Part shown: positions 16,521 to 24,926 of the stretch, one piece after another
Position numbering within the stretch: the stretch's first letter is position 1
Layout of the letters: the number at the start of each line of letters is the position of its first letter
NCBI RefSeq assembly: GCF_014168815.1
Contig: NZ_AP021972.1
Span: forward strand, 1-64,000
DNA: 64,000 bases
From: Klebsiella sp. WP3-W18-ESBL-02
Lineage (GTDB): Bacteria; Pseudomonadota; Gammaproteobacteria; Enterobacterales; Enterobacteriaceae
Direction of reading: 5' to 3'
Translations under genes and position numbers: made by a program
The notes under the pieces: model-generated
The model's database searches: none
What the model saw: only the letters and a program-made list of their open reading frames with translations
What the model was told of the DNA's origin: nothing

Positions 16521-18143
16521 ATGCTCAGTCAAATACAACGCTTTGGCGGCGCCATGTTCACCCCGGTTTTATTGTTTCCGTTTGCGGGGATTGTGGTGGG
16601 TATCGCCATTATGCTGCGCAACCCGCTGTTTGTTGGCGAAGCGCTGACCGCACCTGATAGCCTGTTTGCGCAGATTGTTCACATTATCGAAGAAGGCGGC
16701 TGGACGGTGTTCCGCAACATGCCGCTGATTTTTGCCGTCGGTCTGCCAATCGGTTTGGCAAAACAGGCGCAGGGGCGTGCGTGCCTTGCCGTTCTGGTGA
16801 GCTTCCTGACCTGGAACTACTTTATTAACGCCATGGGCATGACCTGGGGCCACTTCTTTGGCGTTGATTTCAGCGTCGATCCCACTGCCGGCAGCGGTTT
16901 AACGATGATAGCCGGTATTAAAACGCTCGATACCAGCATTATCGGGGCGATCGTGATTTCCGGCATCGTGACCGCGCTGCATAACCGCTACTTCGATAAA
17001 CCGCTGCCGGTATTCCTCGGGATTTTCCAGGGATCGTCCTTTGTGGTGATTGTCGCGTTCCTGGTCATGATCCCCTGCGCATGGCTGACGCTGCTTGGCT
17101 GGCCTAAAGTCCAGATGGGTATTGAGTCGCTACAGGCCTTCCTGCGCGGCGCCGGGGCGCTGGGAGTATGGGTTTACACCTTCCTTGAACGCATCCTGAT
17201 CCCAACGGGCTTACACCACTTCGTTTACGGTCCCTTTATTTTCGGCCCTGCGGCGGTAGAAGGGGGCATTCAGGTTTACTGGGCGGAGCATCTGCAGGCG
17301 TTTAGCCAGAGCACTGAGCCGCTGAAAGCGCTGTTCCCGGAAGGAGGCTTTGCGCTGCACGGTAACTCGAAAGTGTTTGGCTCTGTCGGTATCGCGCTGG
17401 CGCTGTACTTCACCGCTTCGCCGGAGAACCGTGTAAAAGTCGCTGGCCTGCTGATCCCGGCCACGCTTACGGCGATGCTGGTGGGGATTACCGAGCCGCT
17501 GGAATTCACCTTCCTGTTTATTTCCCCGCTGCTGTTCGCCATTCATGCGGTGCTGGCGGCCACCATGGCGACCGTGATGTATATCTGTGGCGTCGTCGGG
17601 AATTTCGGTGGCGGCCTGTTGGATCAGTTCCTGCCGCAGAACTGGATACCGATGTTCCATAACCATGCCGCAATGATGTTTACCCAAATCGGCATCGGCG
17701 TTTGCTTTACCGCCCTCTATTTCGTGGTGTTTCGCACGCTGATCCTGCGTTTTAACCTCAAAACGCCGGGTCGCGAAGATAGCGAAGTCAAACTCTACAG
17801 TAAGGCCGACTATCAGGCCGCACGCGGTAAAACCTCTGCCGCAGGGGCGCCAGCCGGTCAGCAGGGCCAGGCGGTCGGTATTCTCCAGGCGTTGGGCGGT
17901 ACTGCCAATATCGAGAGCATCAATAACTGTGCTACCCGATTGCGCATTGCGCTGGTCGATATGGCGAAAACACAAAGCGACGACGTCTTTAAAGCACTTG
18001 GCGCACACGGCGTCGTGCGCCGCGGAAACGGTATTCAGGTGATTGTTGGCCTGCATGTCCCGCAGGTACGCGATCAGCTGGAACGCCTGATGAAAGATTC
18101 TCTACAGACCGAACATCCCACCATGACGGAGGCAGTATCATGA
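16521..18143 (+). CDS. aglA: Alpha-glucoside PTS permease EIICB
   Basis: The 540-residue protein imports and phosphorylates alpha-glucosides. The length and the partner gene match Klebsiella AglA, which handles sucrose isomers and maltose-type disaccharides; E. coli glvCB is the split counterpart. The EIIC membrane domain covers about residues 1-410 (TGLHHFVYGPF, EPLEFTFLF). The EIIB domain follows a linker, with phosphocysteine C470 in INNCATRLRI. No EIIA domain is present, so EIIA-Glc is the likely donor. The ATG at 16521 follows GAGGA; an in-frame TTG seven codons earlier is less likely. The stop overlaps the aglB start (ATGA). Confidence 0.92.
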   Translation: MLSQIQRFGGAMFTPVLLFPFAGIVVGIAIMLRNPLFVGEALTAPDSLFAQIVHIIEEGGWTVFRNMPLIFAVGLPIGLAKQAQGRACLAVLVSFLTWNYFINAMGMTWGHFFGVDFSVDPTAGSGLTMIAGIKTLDTSIIGAIVISGIVTALHNRYFDKPLPVFLGIFQGSSFVVIVAFLVMIPCAWLTLLGWPKVQMGIESLQAFLRGAGALGVWVYTFLERILIPTGLHHFVYGPFIFGPAAVEGGIQVYWAEHLQAFSQSTEPLKALFPEGGFALHGNSKVFGSVGIALALYFTASPENRVKVAGLLIPATLTAMLVGITEPLEFTFLFISPLLFAIHAVLAATMATVMYICGVVGNFGGGLLDQFLPQNWIPMFHNHAAMMFTQIGIGVCFTALYFVVFRTLILRFNLKTPGREDSEVKLYSKADYQAARGKTSAAGAPAGQQGQAVGILQALGGTANIESINNCATRLRIALVDMAKTQSDDVFKALGAHGVVRRGNGIQVIVGLHVPQVRDQLERLMKDSLQTEHPTMTEAVS

Positions 18144-19462
18144 AAAAATTCTCAGTTGTTATCGCAGGCGGCGGCAGTACTTTTACACCCGGCATCGTGC
18201 TGATGCTGTTGGCAAACCAGGATCGTTTCCCGCTGCGGTCGCTGAAATTTTACGATAACGACGGCGCGCGTCAGGAGACAATCGCCGAAGCCTGTAAGGT
18301 TATCCTCAAAGAGCAGGCGCCGGAGATCGCGTTCAGCTACACCACTGACCCGAAGGAAGCCTTCACCGACGTGGATTTTGTGATGGCGCATATTCGCGTG
18401 GGTAAATACCTGATGCGTGAAAAAGACGAAAAAATCCCGCTGCGTCACGGGGTGCTGGGCCAGGAAACCTGCGGGCCGGGCGGAATTGCCTACGGTATGC
18501 GTTCTATCGGCGGCGTGCTGGAACTGGTGGATTACATGGAAAAATACTCGCCTGACGCCTGGATGCTGAACTACTCCAACCCGGCGGCAATCGTGGCGGA
18601 AGCCACCCGTCGCCTGCGTCCGAACGCGAAAATTCTCAACATCTGCGATATGCCGATTGGTATCGAAGGCCGGATGGCGCAGATCGTCGGCCTGAAGGAC
18701 CGCAAGCAGATGCGCGTGCGCTACTACGGCCTGAACCACTTTGGCTGGTGGACATCGATTGAAGACCTTGAAGGGAACGATCTGATGCCAAAACTGCGCG
18801 AACATGTGGCGAAATACGGCTATGTTCCCCCTTCTAACGACCCGCATACTGAAGCAAGCTGGAACGACACCTTCGCGAAGGCGAAAGATGTGCAGGCGCT
18901 GGATCCGGACACCATGCCGAACACTTACCTGAAATACTATCTGTTCCCGGACTACGTTGTGGCGCACTCTAACCCGGAACGTACCCGCGCTAACGAGGTG
19001 ATGGATCACCGCGAGAAGAACGTTTTCAGCGCCTGCCGGGCGATTATTGCCGCCGGAAAATCATCGGCTGGCGACCTCGAAATTGATGAGCACGCGTCCT
19101 ACATTGTCGATCTGGCGACGGCCATTGCCTTCAACACGCAGGAACGAATGCTGCTGATTGTGCCGAACAACGGCGCGATTCATAACTTCGACGCCGATGC
19201 GATGGTGGAGATTCCCTGTCTGGTGGGCCATAACGGGCCGGAGCCGCTGACGGTGGGCGATATTCCGAACTTCCAGAAAGGGATGATGAGCCAGCAGGTG
19301 GCGGTGGAAAAACTGGTGGTGGATGCCTGGGAACATCGTTCTTACCATAAACTGTGGCAGGCCATTACGCTGTCGAAAACCGTGCCAAGCGCATCGGTAG
19401 CGAAGGCGATTCTGGATGATTTAATTGCGGCGAATAAGGATTATTGGCCTGAGCTGCATTGA
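18140..19462 (+). CDS. aglB: 6-phospho-alpha-glucosidase (GH4)
   Basis: AglB hydrolyses the phosphorylated alpha-glucosides made by AglA, using NAD+ and a divalent metal (Mn2+) in the GH4 oxidation-elimination mechanism. The 440-residue length matches Klebsiella AglB and E. coli GlvA-type enzymes. The NAD-binding loop GGGSTFTPG lies at residues 10-18, NYSNPAA near 144, and the metal-site motif CDMPIGIE begins at C169, which marks the alpha-glucosidase branch of GH4. LNHFGWW follows near residue 197. The gene is translationally coupled to aglA by a 4-bp overlap. Confidence 0.95.
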   Translation: MKKFSVVIAGGGSTFTPGIVLMLLANQDRFPLRSLKFYDNDGARQETIAEACKVILKEQAPEIAFSYTTDPKEAFTDVDFVMAHIRVGKYLMREKDEKIPLRHGVLGQETCGPGGIAYGMRSIGGVLELVDYMEKYSPDAWMLNYSNPAAIVAEATRRLRPNAKILNICDMPIGIEGRMAQIVGLKDRKQMRVRYYGLNHFGWWTSIEDLEGNDLMPKLREHVAKYGYVPPSNDPHTEASWNDTFAKAKDVQALDPDTMPNTYLKYYLFPDYVVAHSNPERTRANEVMDHREKNVFSACRAIIAAGKSSAGDLEIDEHASYIVDLATAIAFNTQERMLLIVPNNGAIHNFDADAMVEIPCLVGHNGPEPLTVGDIPNFQKGMMSQQVAVEKLVVDAWEHRSYHKLWQAITLSKTVPSASVAKAILDDLIAANKDYWPELH

Positions 19463-19463
19463 T

Positions 19464-19494
19464 AAAAATGCCCGCCGACTGGACATCGGCGGGC
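19464..19494 (-). terminator. Terminator of the sulfatase operon (shared with aglAB)
   Basis: A 9-bp perfect stem (GCCCGCCGA at 19470-19478 with TCGGCGGGC at 19486-19494). On the minus strand it is followed by ATTTTTATC, giving the U tract for the sulfatase transcript. On the plus strand the following bases lack a T run, so it may only weakly end aglAB. Confidence 0.75.
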
Positions 19495-19499
19495 CTCAT

Positions 19500-20966
19500 T
19501 CAGGCTAGATTCAAGCGGGTAAACTGCTCCTCCGGTGCCTGATTTTTTATCATCCAGCGCTTAATTTCAGCCGCGAATAGGGCTTCCGTTTCCGGCGCAT
19601 TCAGCGGATGGAGCTGCTGATAATCCTCCTGTAAATCAAACAACAGCGTACCTTCCAGCCCCTGTGATAATTGCGGTATTTTCAGTAATGGGCAGCCTTT
19701 CGCAAACGGGAAACTTTCGGTCGGCGGCACGAATGTGGCGGTGGCCAGCAGCGCCGGCGACATGCGGTAATTCATATAGCATGGCATCAGCGTGTACTCG
19801 TTGACCGTTTGTCCATTTTTCCCGCCGTGCATATAGACATAGCGGCCGTCGGTGACGTTGACCTCTTTGCCAAAGTAGCCAAAAATCAGCGAGTTGTGAA
19901 CCGGGGTATCATTATCGATGACCGGCTGTAGATCTTTACCGTCCATATCGGCAGTGGGTTCAAGATTGAAGAATTTCAGCAGCGTTGGCGCCATATCAAT
20001 CATTGATGCCAACCCCTGGCGGCTCTCATTTTTATGCTGGCCGCGCGGATCCCAGATAAACAGGGGCGTATGGGCCACTTCGCAGTAGCTTGGGGGCAGG
20101 TTCTTTGCCCACCACCCGTGCTCGCCGAACATAAAGCCGTGATCGGTATTCACAATCAGCATGGTGTCATCCCATAGATTGTGTTTATCCATCACATCCA
20201 GCAGGTGATTCAGATATTTATCGCACAGTGAAAACATGGCACGCGCACGATTTTTATAGTGTTCAACCATCTCCGGGCTCTCTTCAACCTGGCGGTAGAA
20301 TGGCCAGTCAAAGTGCGGCCCATCGTAGTTTTCCGGATACAGCGCCTGACATTCTGGTGAGGAGAAGTACGGCTCATGCGGGTCGAAGGCTTCCAGATGT
20401 AAAAACCAGTTATCTTCGGCGTGGTGCTTTTCTAAAAACTCTTCAGCCAGCGAGAAAACCTGCGGCGTACACATTTTTTCTTCGCTATCCATATAGGAAC
20501 GGTTAATGAAATCACGCTTCTCAAGATCTTTACGCCAGCCTGACAGCGACGGGTCGTAGTTATCGGGAAAGACCGGGTCGATAATCGCCGCTTTGTACTC
20601 GTCGACCTCCTGCCCGCGAACAAACTCCGCCGAGGCGTAGCGGTTGTGGTAAGTAGCGCCACCATCCTGCCAGTAGTGGTAGTGATCGGTAATTAAATGG
20701 CTATAAATACCGTTATTTTTCAGTATTTCCGGCAGTGAATCGTCGAACGGTTCAATCGGCCCCCGGGCCCGATGCAGAAAGTTATAGCGACCGGTGTGCA
20801 GATCGCGGCGAGCGGGCATACAGGGCATTGAGCCAATCCACGATTGGTCGAAGCGCAGGCTATGTTCCGCCAGACGCTGAAAACCCGGGGTCTGCACATC
20901 GGTCGCGCCGTAGGGCGACAGCATGCGGCGGCAGAGGGAATCAAACATAACCATGATGGCTTTCAT
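19500..20966 (-). CDS. Cysteine-type sulfatase (second of pair)
   Basis: This 488-residue enzyme belongs to the formylglycine-dependent sulfatase/alkaline phosphatase superfamily. The active-site signature CMPARR starts at C49, the residue converted to formylglycine; the metal site is seen in FDSLCRR near residue 8 and in NTDHGFMFGEHGWWAK. No signal peptide is present, so a cytosolic enzyme acting on an imported sulfated sugar is inferred. It starts 6 bp after the stop of its paralog, with GAGGTAA overlapping that stop. Maturation by the product of yidF is likely under anaerobiosis. It is not an ortholog of E. coli YidJ, which differs in sequence. Substrate unknown. Confidence 0.88.
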   Translation of the reverse strand: MKAIMVMFDSLCRRMLSPYGATDVQTPGFQRLAEHSLRFDQSWIGSMPCMPARRDLHTGRYNFLHRARGPIEPFDDSLPEILKNNGIYSHLITDHYHYWQDGGATYHNRYASAEFVRGQEVDEYKAAIIDPVFPDNYDPSLSGWRKDLEKRDFINRSYMDSEEKMCTPQVFSLAEEFLEKHHAEDNWFLHLEAFDPHEPYFSSPECQALYPENYDGPHFDWPFYRQVEESPEMVEHYKNRARAMFSLCDKYLNHLLDVMDKHNLWDDTMLIVNTDHGFMFGEHGWWAKNLPPSYCEVAHTPLFIWDPRGQHKNESRQGLASMIDMAPTLLKFFNLEPTADMDGKDLQPVIDNDTPVHNSLIFGYFGKEVNVTDGRYVYMHGGKNGQTVNEYTLMPCYMNYRMSPALLATATFVPPTESFPFAKGCPLLKIPQLSQGLEGTLLFDLQEDYQQLHPLNAPETEALFAAEIKRWMIKNQAPEEQFTRLNLA

Positions 20967-20972
20967 ACGGTC

Positions 20973-22430
20973 TTACCTCAGCTCCGGTTTTTTCAGCCCT
21001 AAGCGTTCGTATTGTTCCTCCGGCGCATCGTTCTCGGCCATCAGCCGGGTGATTTCTTTTTGCAACCGGGCGACGACTTCGGGATTATGCTGAGGCGTTG
21101 ACTGGCGCGGATCGTCAGTTACGTTAAACAGTACGCTCTGCCAGTTATGTTCCAGCGGTACCATGCCGAGGCCAATATCAGCGATTTTCATCAGGCGACA
21201 GCCTTTGGTGAAACTAAAGGACTCCACAAGCTCCGTTTGCTGCAACTCCTGCGGCGTGAACGGGTGACGCATATGCGTTGGCATCAGCGTGTAGTGATTC
21301 AGCGGGCGGTTCGCTTTGGTTGGGGCGTGCGTATAAACCCATGTACCATCGGTGCAGCTGACCTGCGCGCCATAGACGCCAAAGAGCGCGGTTTCTCGTA
21401 CCGCGACATCATTAGCGATAGTCTCTTTCAGCGCTTTCCCCTGCATGTCCTGCGGGATAGAAAGATTAAAGTAATCCAGCAGCGTGGGGGCTAAATCGAT
21501 GGTCTGTACTAGCTGTTGGCTTCGGCCCGTTTTCTTACTGCGCGGATCGTAGATAAATAAAGGCGTATGCGAGACTTCTTCATAGAAATTGGCATCGTTG
21601 GCTTTGGCCCACCAGTCGTGCTCACCCAGTAAATAACCGTGATCGGTATTAATAATCAGTAAGGTGTCTTCCCACAAATTGTATTTATCCATCATGTCGA
21701 GTACGCGGCCAATACCGACGTCGCACATATTTAATAGGCCACGATATTCTTCACGAAGATTATTTTTCCACGGGCGTTCTGCATCCGTAACCTGCGCATA
21801 ATGAGGCCAGTCGAATTCCGGCCCAGCGATTTTTTCTTTCTGTCGTCGATGGAAAAAGGGTTCGTGTGGATCGAATGTTTCAATTTGCAAAAACCAGTTA
21901 TCCTCAGCGTGGAATTTTTCGATAAATTTCATTCCCAGATCAAATGTTTTTTCGATGGGGAATTTATCCTGTTGAAGTATTTTTTCCCGGTTTGCCTGGT
22001 CTTGCGACATCATTTGTCCAAGGTGCGGTGGAAACTCGCGTTTTTTAATATTGGGTTCCCAGTGGTCACCTTCCTGACCGCGCACGATTTCCCACGATGC
22101 ATAGCGATTATGGTAAGTACAGCCACCGTCCTCCCAATAATGATAATGGTCGCTGATGAGATGACTGTGTACGCCATTATTTTTCATGATCTCAAAGCAG
22201 GAGTCATCGAAAGGTTCCAGCGGGCCCCAGCTACGGTGCAGAAAGTTGTAGCGCCCGGTATGCAGCTCGCGCCTGGCGGGCATACAGGGCAGGCTTCCTA
22301 CGTAGCTTTTGTCGAAAACCATGCAGTTGTTTGCCAGACGGGTAAAATTCGGCGTGTCGCTGCGGCTGGAATTATATGGCCCGAGGTAATGTCTGTTTAA
22401 TGAATCATACATAACCATAATGGCTTTCAT
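20973..22430 (-). CDS. Cysteine-type sulfatase (first of pair)
   Basis: This 485-residue sulfatase is a close paralog of the next gene, sharing the start MKAIMVMYDSLNR, the formylglycine signature CMPARRELHTGRYNFLHR with C49, the motif DHYHYWEDGG and the metal-binding NTDHGYLLGEHDWWAK. It lacks a signal peptide. It leads the two-gene operon and has a strong AGGAGAT site. The two proteins differ in the middle (about residues 120-240) and near the C-terminus, which suggests different regiospecificity or substrates on one sulfated glycan; that is inference. The divergent sugar symporter at 22845 probably brings in the substrate. Confidence 0.88.
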   Translation of the reverse strand: MKAIMVMYDSLNRHYLGPYNSSRSDTPNFTRLANNCMVFDKSYVGSLPCMPARRELHTGRYNFLHRSWGPLEPFDDSCFEIMKNNGVHSHLISDHYHYWEDGGCTYHNRYASWEIVRGQEGDHWEPNIKKREFPPHLGQMMSQDQANREKILQQDKFPIEKTFDLGMKFIEKFHAEDNWFLQIETFDPHEPFFHRRQKEKIAGPEFDWPHYAQVTDAERPWKNNLREEYRGLLNMCDVGIGRVLDMMDKYNLWEDTLLIINTDHGYLLGEHDWWAKANDANFYEEVSHTPLFIYDPRSKKTGRSQQLVQTIDLAPTLLDYFNLSIPQDMQGKALKETIANDVAVRETALFGVYGAQVSCTDGTWVYTHAPTKANRPLNHYTLMPTHMRHPFTPQELQQTELVESFSFTKGCRLMKIADIGLGMVPLEHNWQSVLFNVTDDPRQSTPQHNPEVVARLQKEITRLMAENDAPEEQYERLGLKKPELR

Positions 22431-22844
22431 GATATCTCCTGATGATATTGTTATTTATGTGAAACTAATCGTTGTAATGGTTATTTGTATTAGAGAACGA
22501 TCACAAATAAGAGTAATCATAAATGGCTTGTGGAAAATCGTAACTCGAACGGGAAGGGAATAGGGTACTGCGTTAATTGCTAATAATGTTGGGTTTGTGA
22601 AGAGTGCTGGATTTCATTTGAAGCGAGAGATTGTGTAATATCTTTCTGAGGGACGTTTTTGTTTCGCTGGAGATATATATTTTCTGAATAATAATAATAT
22701 CAAATCCATGAATGCATTAGAAATATATGGGAGTGGCTTCACAAATAAAAATAAACATAACCAGCTAATTAAAAATCATAATAACGACATCAGAAATGCT
22801 ATCTCTACTATGTCACCACTTTAATTCACAACACAGGAAGTGGT
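22431..22844. promoter_or_regulatory. AT-rich divergent promoter region, sulfatases versus GPH symporter
   Basis: This 414-bp stretch has no gene. It is strikingly AT-rich against the GC-rich genes around it, which suits H-NS binding or activator-dependent promoters. Single CRP half-sites (TGTGA, ATCACAAAT) occur but no full palindromic site. No clear operator palindrome was found. Confidence 0.5.
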
Positions 22845-24194
22845 ATGAGCGATAACACACTCTCTTTAAAAGAAAAAATAGGTTATAGCCTTGGCGATGC
22901 GGCAAGCCATATCGTCTTTGACAACGTCATGCTATATCTCATGTTTTTTTATACCGATATCGCGGGTTTACCTGCGGCCTTTGTTGGCACCATGTTTTTA
23001 GTCACCCGTATCCTGGATGCAATCTCCGATCCGTGTATGGGGCTGCTTGCCGACCGCACGCGGTCACGCTGGGGGAAATTCCGCCCCTGGATCCTCTGGG
23101 CCGCTATTCCCTTTGGCATCAGCTGCTACTTTACCTATACCGTACCAGACCTGTCTCTTGGCGGAAAAATGGTCTATGCCACAGTGACTTATATTGTACT
23201 CACGCTGCTTTATACGATAGTGAACATTCCCTATTGCGCGCTCGGTGCGGTGATTACTAACGATCCGCAGCAGCGTATTTCCATGCAGTCATGGCGCTTT
23301 GTGCTGGCTACGGCTGGCGGCATGTTGTCTACAGCGCTGATGATGAAAATGGTGGAGTGGATTGGCGGGGACGATAAAGCTTATGGTTTTCAGATGAGTA
23401 TCGCCATTCTGGCCGTGCTGGCGATCGTGATGTTTTTTATCTGTTTTGCGACAACGAAGGAGCGAGTCGTTGCGCCGCCAACCAGTGATGGCTTTAAAGG
23501 GATGCTCAGCGACCTGAAAGATATCTGGCAGAACAGCCAATGGCGCGTGGTGGGCTATTTAACGGTCTTCGCGATTATTGGGACTTCGGTGCGCGGCGGC
23601 GCGATGATGTATTACGTCACGTGGATTATGGAGTCGCCTAAGCTATTTTCTCTATTTCTGACGACTTACTGCGTCGGTAATATTATCGGCAGTGCGATAG
23701 CCAAACCGCTTACCGGTCACTTCTGCAAAGTGAAGGTGTTTATTAGCTGTAACGTGGCGCTGACGTTACTGAGTTTTTGTATGTTCTTTGCCCCGATGGA
23801 TACCGTCACGTTGATGTTTTGCCTGATCTTTATCATCGGTGTTCTGCACCAGGTGATGACGCCGATCAAGTGGGTAATGATGGCGGATACCGTTGACTAT
23901 GGCGAAGCCTGCAATGGCAAACGTCTGACCGGAATCAGCTTTGCGGGAACCCTGTTTGTGCTGAAAATGGGGCTAGCCGTTGGCGGGGCGGTTATCGGTT
24001 GGATGCTGGCGGCCGGGGGCTATCAGGCGGGGGCCACGTCGCAGTCTGCTGCGACGCTGACCACCATCACGCTGCTGTTTACCGTGGCACCGGGTATTTG
24101 CTATTTACTGTGCGCGGTAACGGCAAAAGCGTTCTATAAACTAGACAGCGAAGCGATGGTGCGCGTTAATGCCACTCTCAAAAGCAGAGCATAA
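22845..24194 (+). CDS. GPH-family sugar:cation symporter (MFS)
   Basis: The 449-residue protein has about 12 membrane segments and GPH signatures: YSLGDAASHIVFDNVMLYLMFFYTDI at the N-terminus and SDPCMGLLADRTRSRWGKFRPWILW at residues 60-90. The family includes melibiose, xyloside and glucuronide symporters. An AGGAAG site precedes the ATG. It is divergent from the sulfatase pair and probably imports their sulfated substrate. In E. coli the sodium:solute symporter yidK occupies the equivalent place, so this transporter is a replacement of a different family. Confidence 0.88.
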   Translation: MSDNTLSLKEKIGYSLGDAASHIVFDNVMLYLMFFYTDIAGLPAAFVGTMFLVTRILDAISDPCMGLLADRTRSRWGKFRPWILWAAIPFGISCYFTYTVPDLSLGGKMVYATVTYIVLTLLYTIVNIPYCALGAVITNDPQQRISMQSWRFVLATAGGMLSTALMMKMVEWIGGDDKAYGFQMSIAILAVLAIVMFFICFATTKERVVAPPTSDGFKGMLSDLKDIWQNSQWRVVGYLTVFAIIGTSVRGGAMMYYVTWIMESPKLFSLFLTTYCVGNIIGSAIAKPLTGHFCKVKVFISCNVALTLLSFCMFFAPMDTVTLMFCLIFIIGVLHQVMTPIKWVMMADTVDYGEACNGKRLTGISFAGTLFVLKMGLAVGGAVIGWMLAAGGYQAGATSQSAATLTTITLLFTVAPGICYLLCAVTAKAFYKLDSEAMVRVNATLKSRA

Positions 24195-24226
24195 TCAGCT
24201 GAGATAAAGATACAAAAGGAGCCGTC

Positions 24227-24574
24227 ATGAAAATTTCCCGCCTCGGAGAAGCGCCTGATTACCGTTTCTCACTGGCCAACGAGCGTACGTTTCTGGCCTG
24301 GATTCGCACGTCGCTGGGCTTTCTGGCGGCGGGAGTCGGGCTCGATCAGCTGGCGCCAGACTTCGCGACCCCGGCTATCCGCGAAGCGCTGGCGCTGCTG
24401 TTGTGCCTGTTTGCCGGCGGGCTGGCTATCTACGGCTACCTGCGCTGGTTGCGTAACGAAAAGGCGATGCGGCTGAAGGAAGATTTACCCTATACCCGCA
24501 GTCTGCTGGTGATAAGCCTCATGCTTACCTTCGTGGCGGCGGTGGTGATGCTGCTGGTGCTGTATGCCGGATAG
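24227..24574 (+). CDS. yidH: YidH family inner-membrane protein (DUF202)
   Basis: The 115-residue protein matches E. coli YidH in length. It has the DUF202 signature LANERTFLAWIRTSLGFLAAGVGLDQL near the N-terminus and three predicted membrane segments. AAAAGGAG precedes the ATG. It overlaps yidG by 11 bases. Function is unknown. Conserved linkage to yidF suggests a shared transcript with the sulfatase-maturating enzyme. Confidence 0.92.
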   Translation: MKISRLGEAPDYRFSLANERTFLAWIRTSLGFLAAGVGLDQLAPDFATPAIREALALLLCLFAGGLAIYGYLRWLRNEKAMRLKEDLPYTRSLLVISLMLTFVAAVVMLLVLYAG

Positions 24575-24926
24575 TCGCAAAGCCCGGCGTCAGGCTGACC
24601 CGGGCTTGCAGCCTGAGCGCACGTCGCTGGCATGGTTGCGCACCCTGCTCGGCTATGGCGCGCTGATGGCGTTAGCGCTTAAACACAACTGGCATCAGGC
24701 GGGTATGCTGTTCTGGGTATCGCTTGGCGTGCTGGCGATTGTCGCCGTTATCCTGTGGCAATATACCCGCAACCGTAACGTGATGGATGTAACGCAGGAT
24801 GATTTTGCGCAATCGCGCGCGGTACGTGACAAATTCTTGATCTCCCTCGCGGTGTTATCCCTCGCAATATTGTTTGCTATTACCCACATTCGCCAACTTA
24901 TTATTTTTCTAAGGGATTTTACATGA
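24564..24926 (+). CDS. yidG: YidG family inner-membrane protein (DUF202)
   Basis: This second DUF202 protein has 120 residues, as in E. coli YidG. The signature is QPERTSLAWLRTLLGYGALMALALKHN near residue 13, followed by two more hydrophobic segments. Its start lies inside yidH and its stop overlaps the yidF start (ATGA), so the three genes are translationally coupled. Function is unknown. Confidence 0.92.
   Translation: MPDSRKARRQADPGLQPERTSLAWLRTLLGYGALMALALKHNWHQAGMLFWVSLGVLAIVAVILWQYTRNRNVMDVTQDDFAQSRAVRDKFLISLAVLSLAILFAITHIRQLIIFLRDFT

Noticed and set aside
17211..18056. 281-codon reading frame antisense to aglA
   Set aside because: It is a shadow of the well-supported PTS gene, His/Arg-rich and without family similarity.
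18152..19009. 285-codon reading frame antisense to aglB
   Set aside because: It is a shadow of the GH4 gene; GC-rich coding strands often leave such long antisense frames.
19500..22430. Naming either sulfatase yidJ
   Set aside because: The sequence around the active site and the overall protein differ from E. coli YidJ although the chromosomal position is similar.
22431..22844. CRP site between the sulfatases and the GPH symporter
   Set aside because: Only half sites are present; no pair reaches a convincing match with the six-base spacing.
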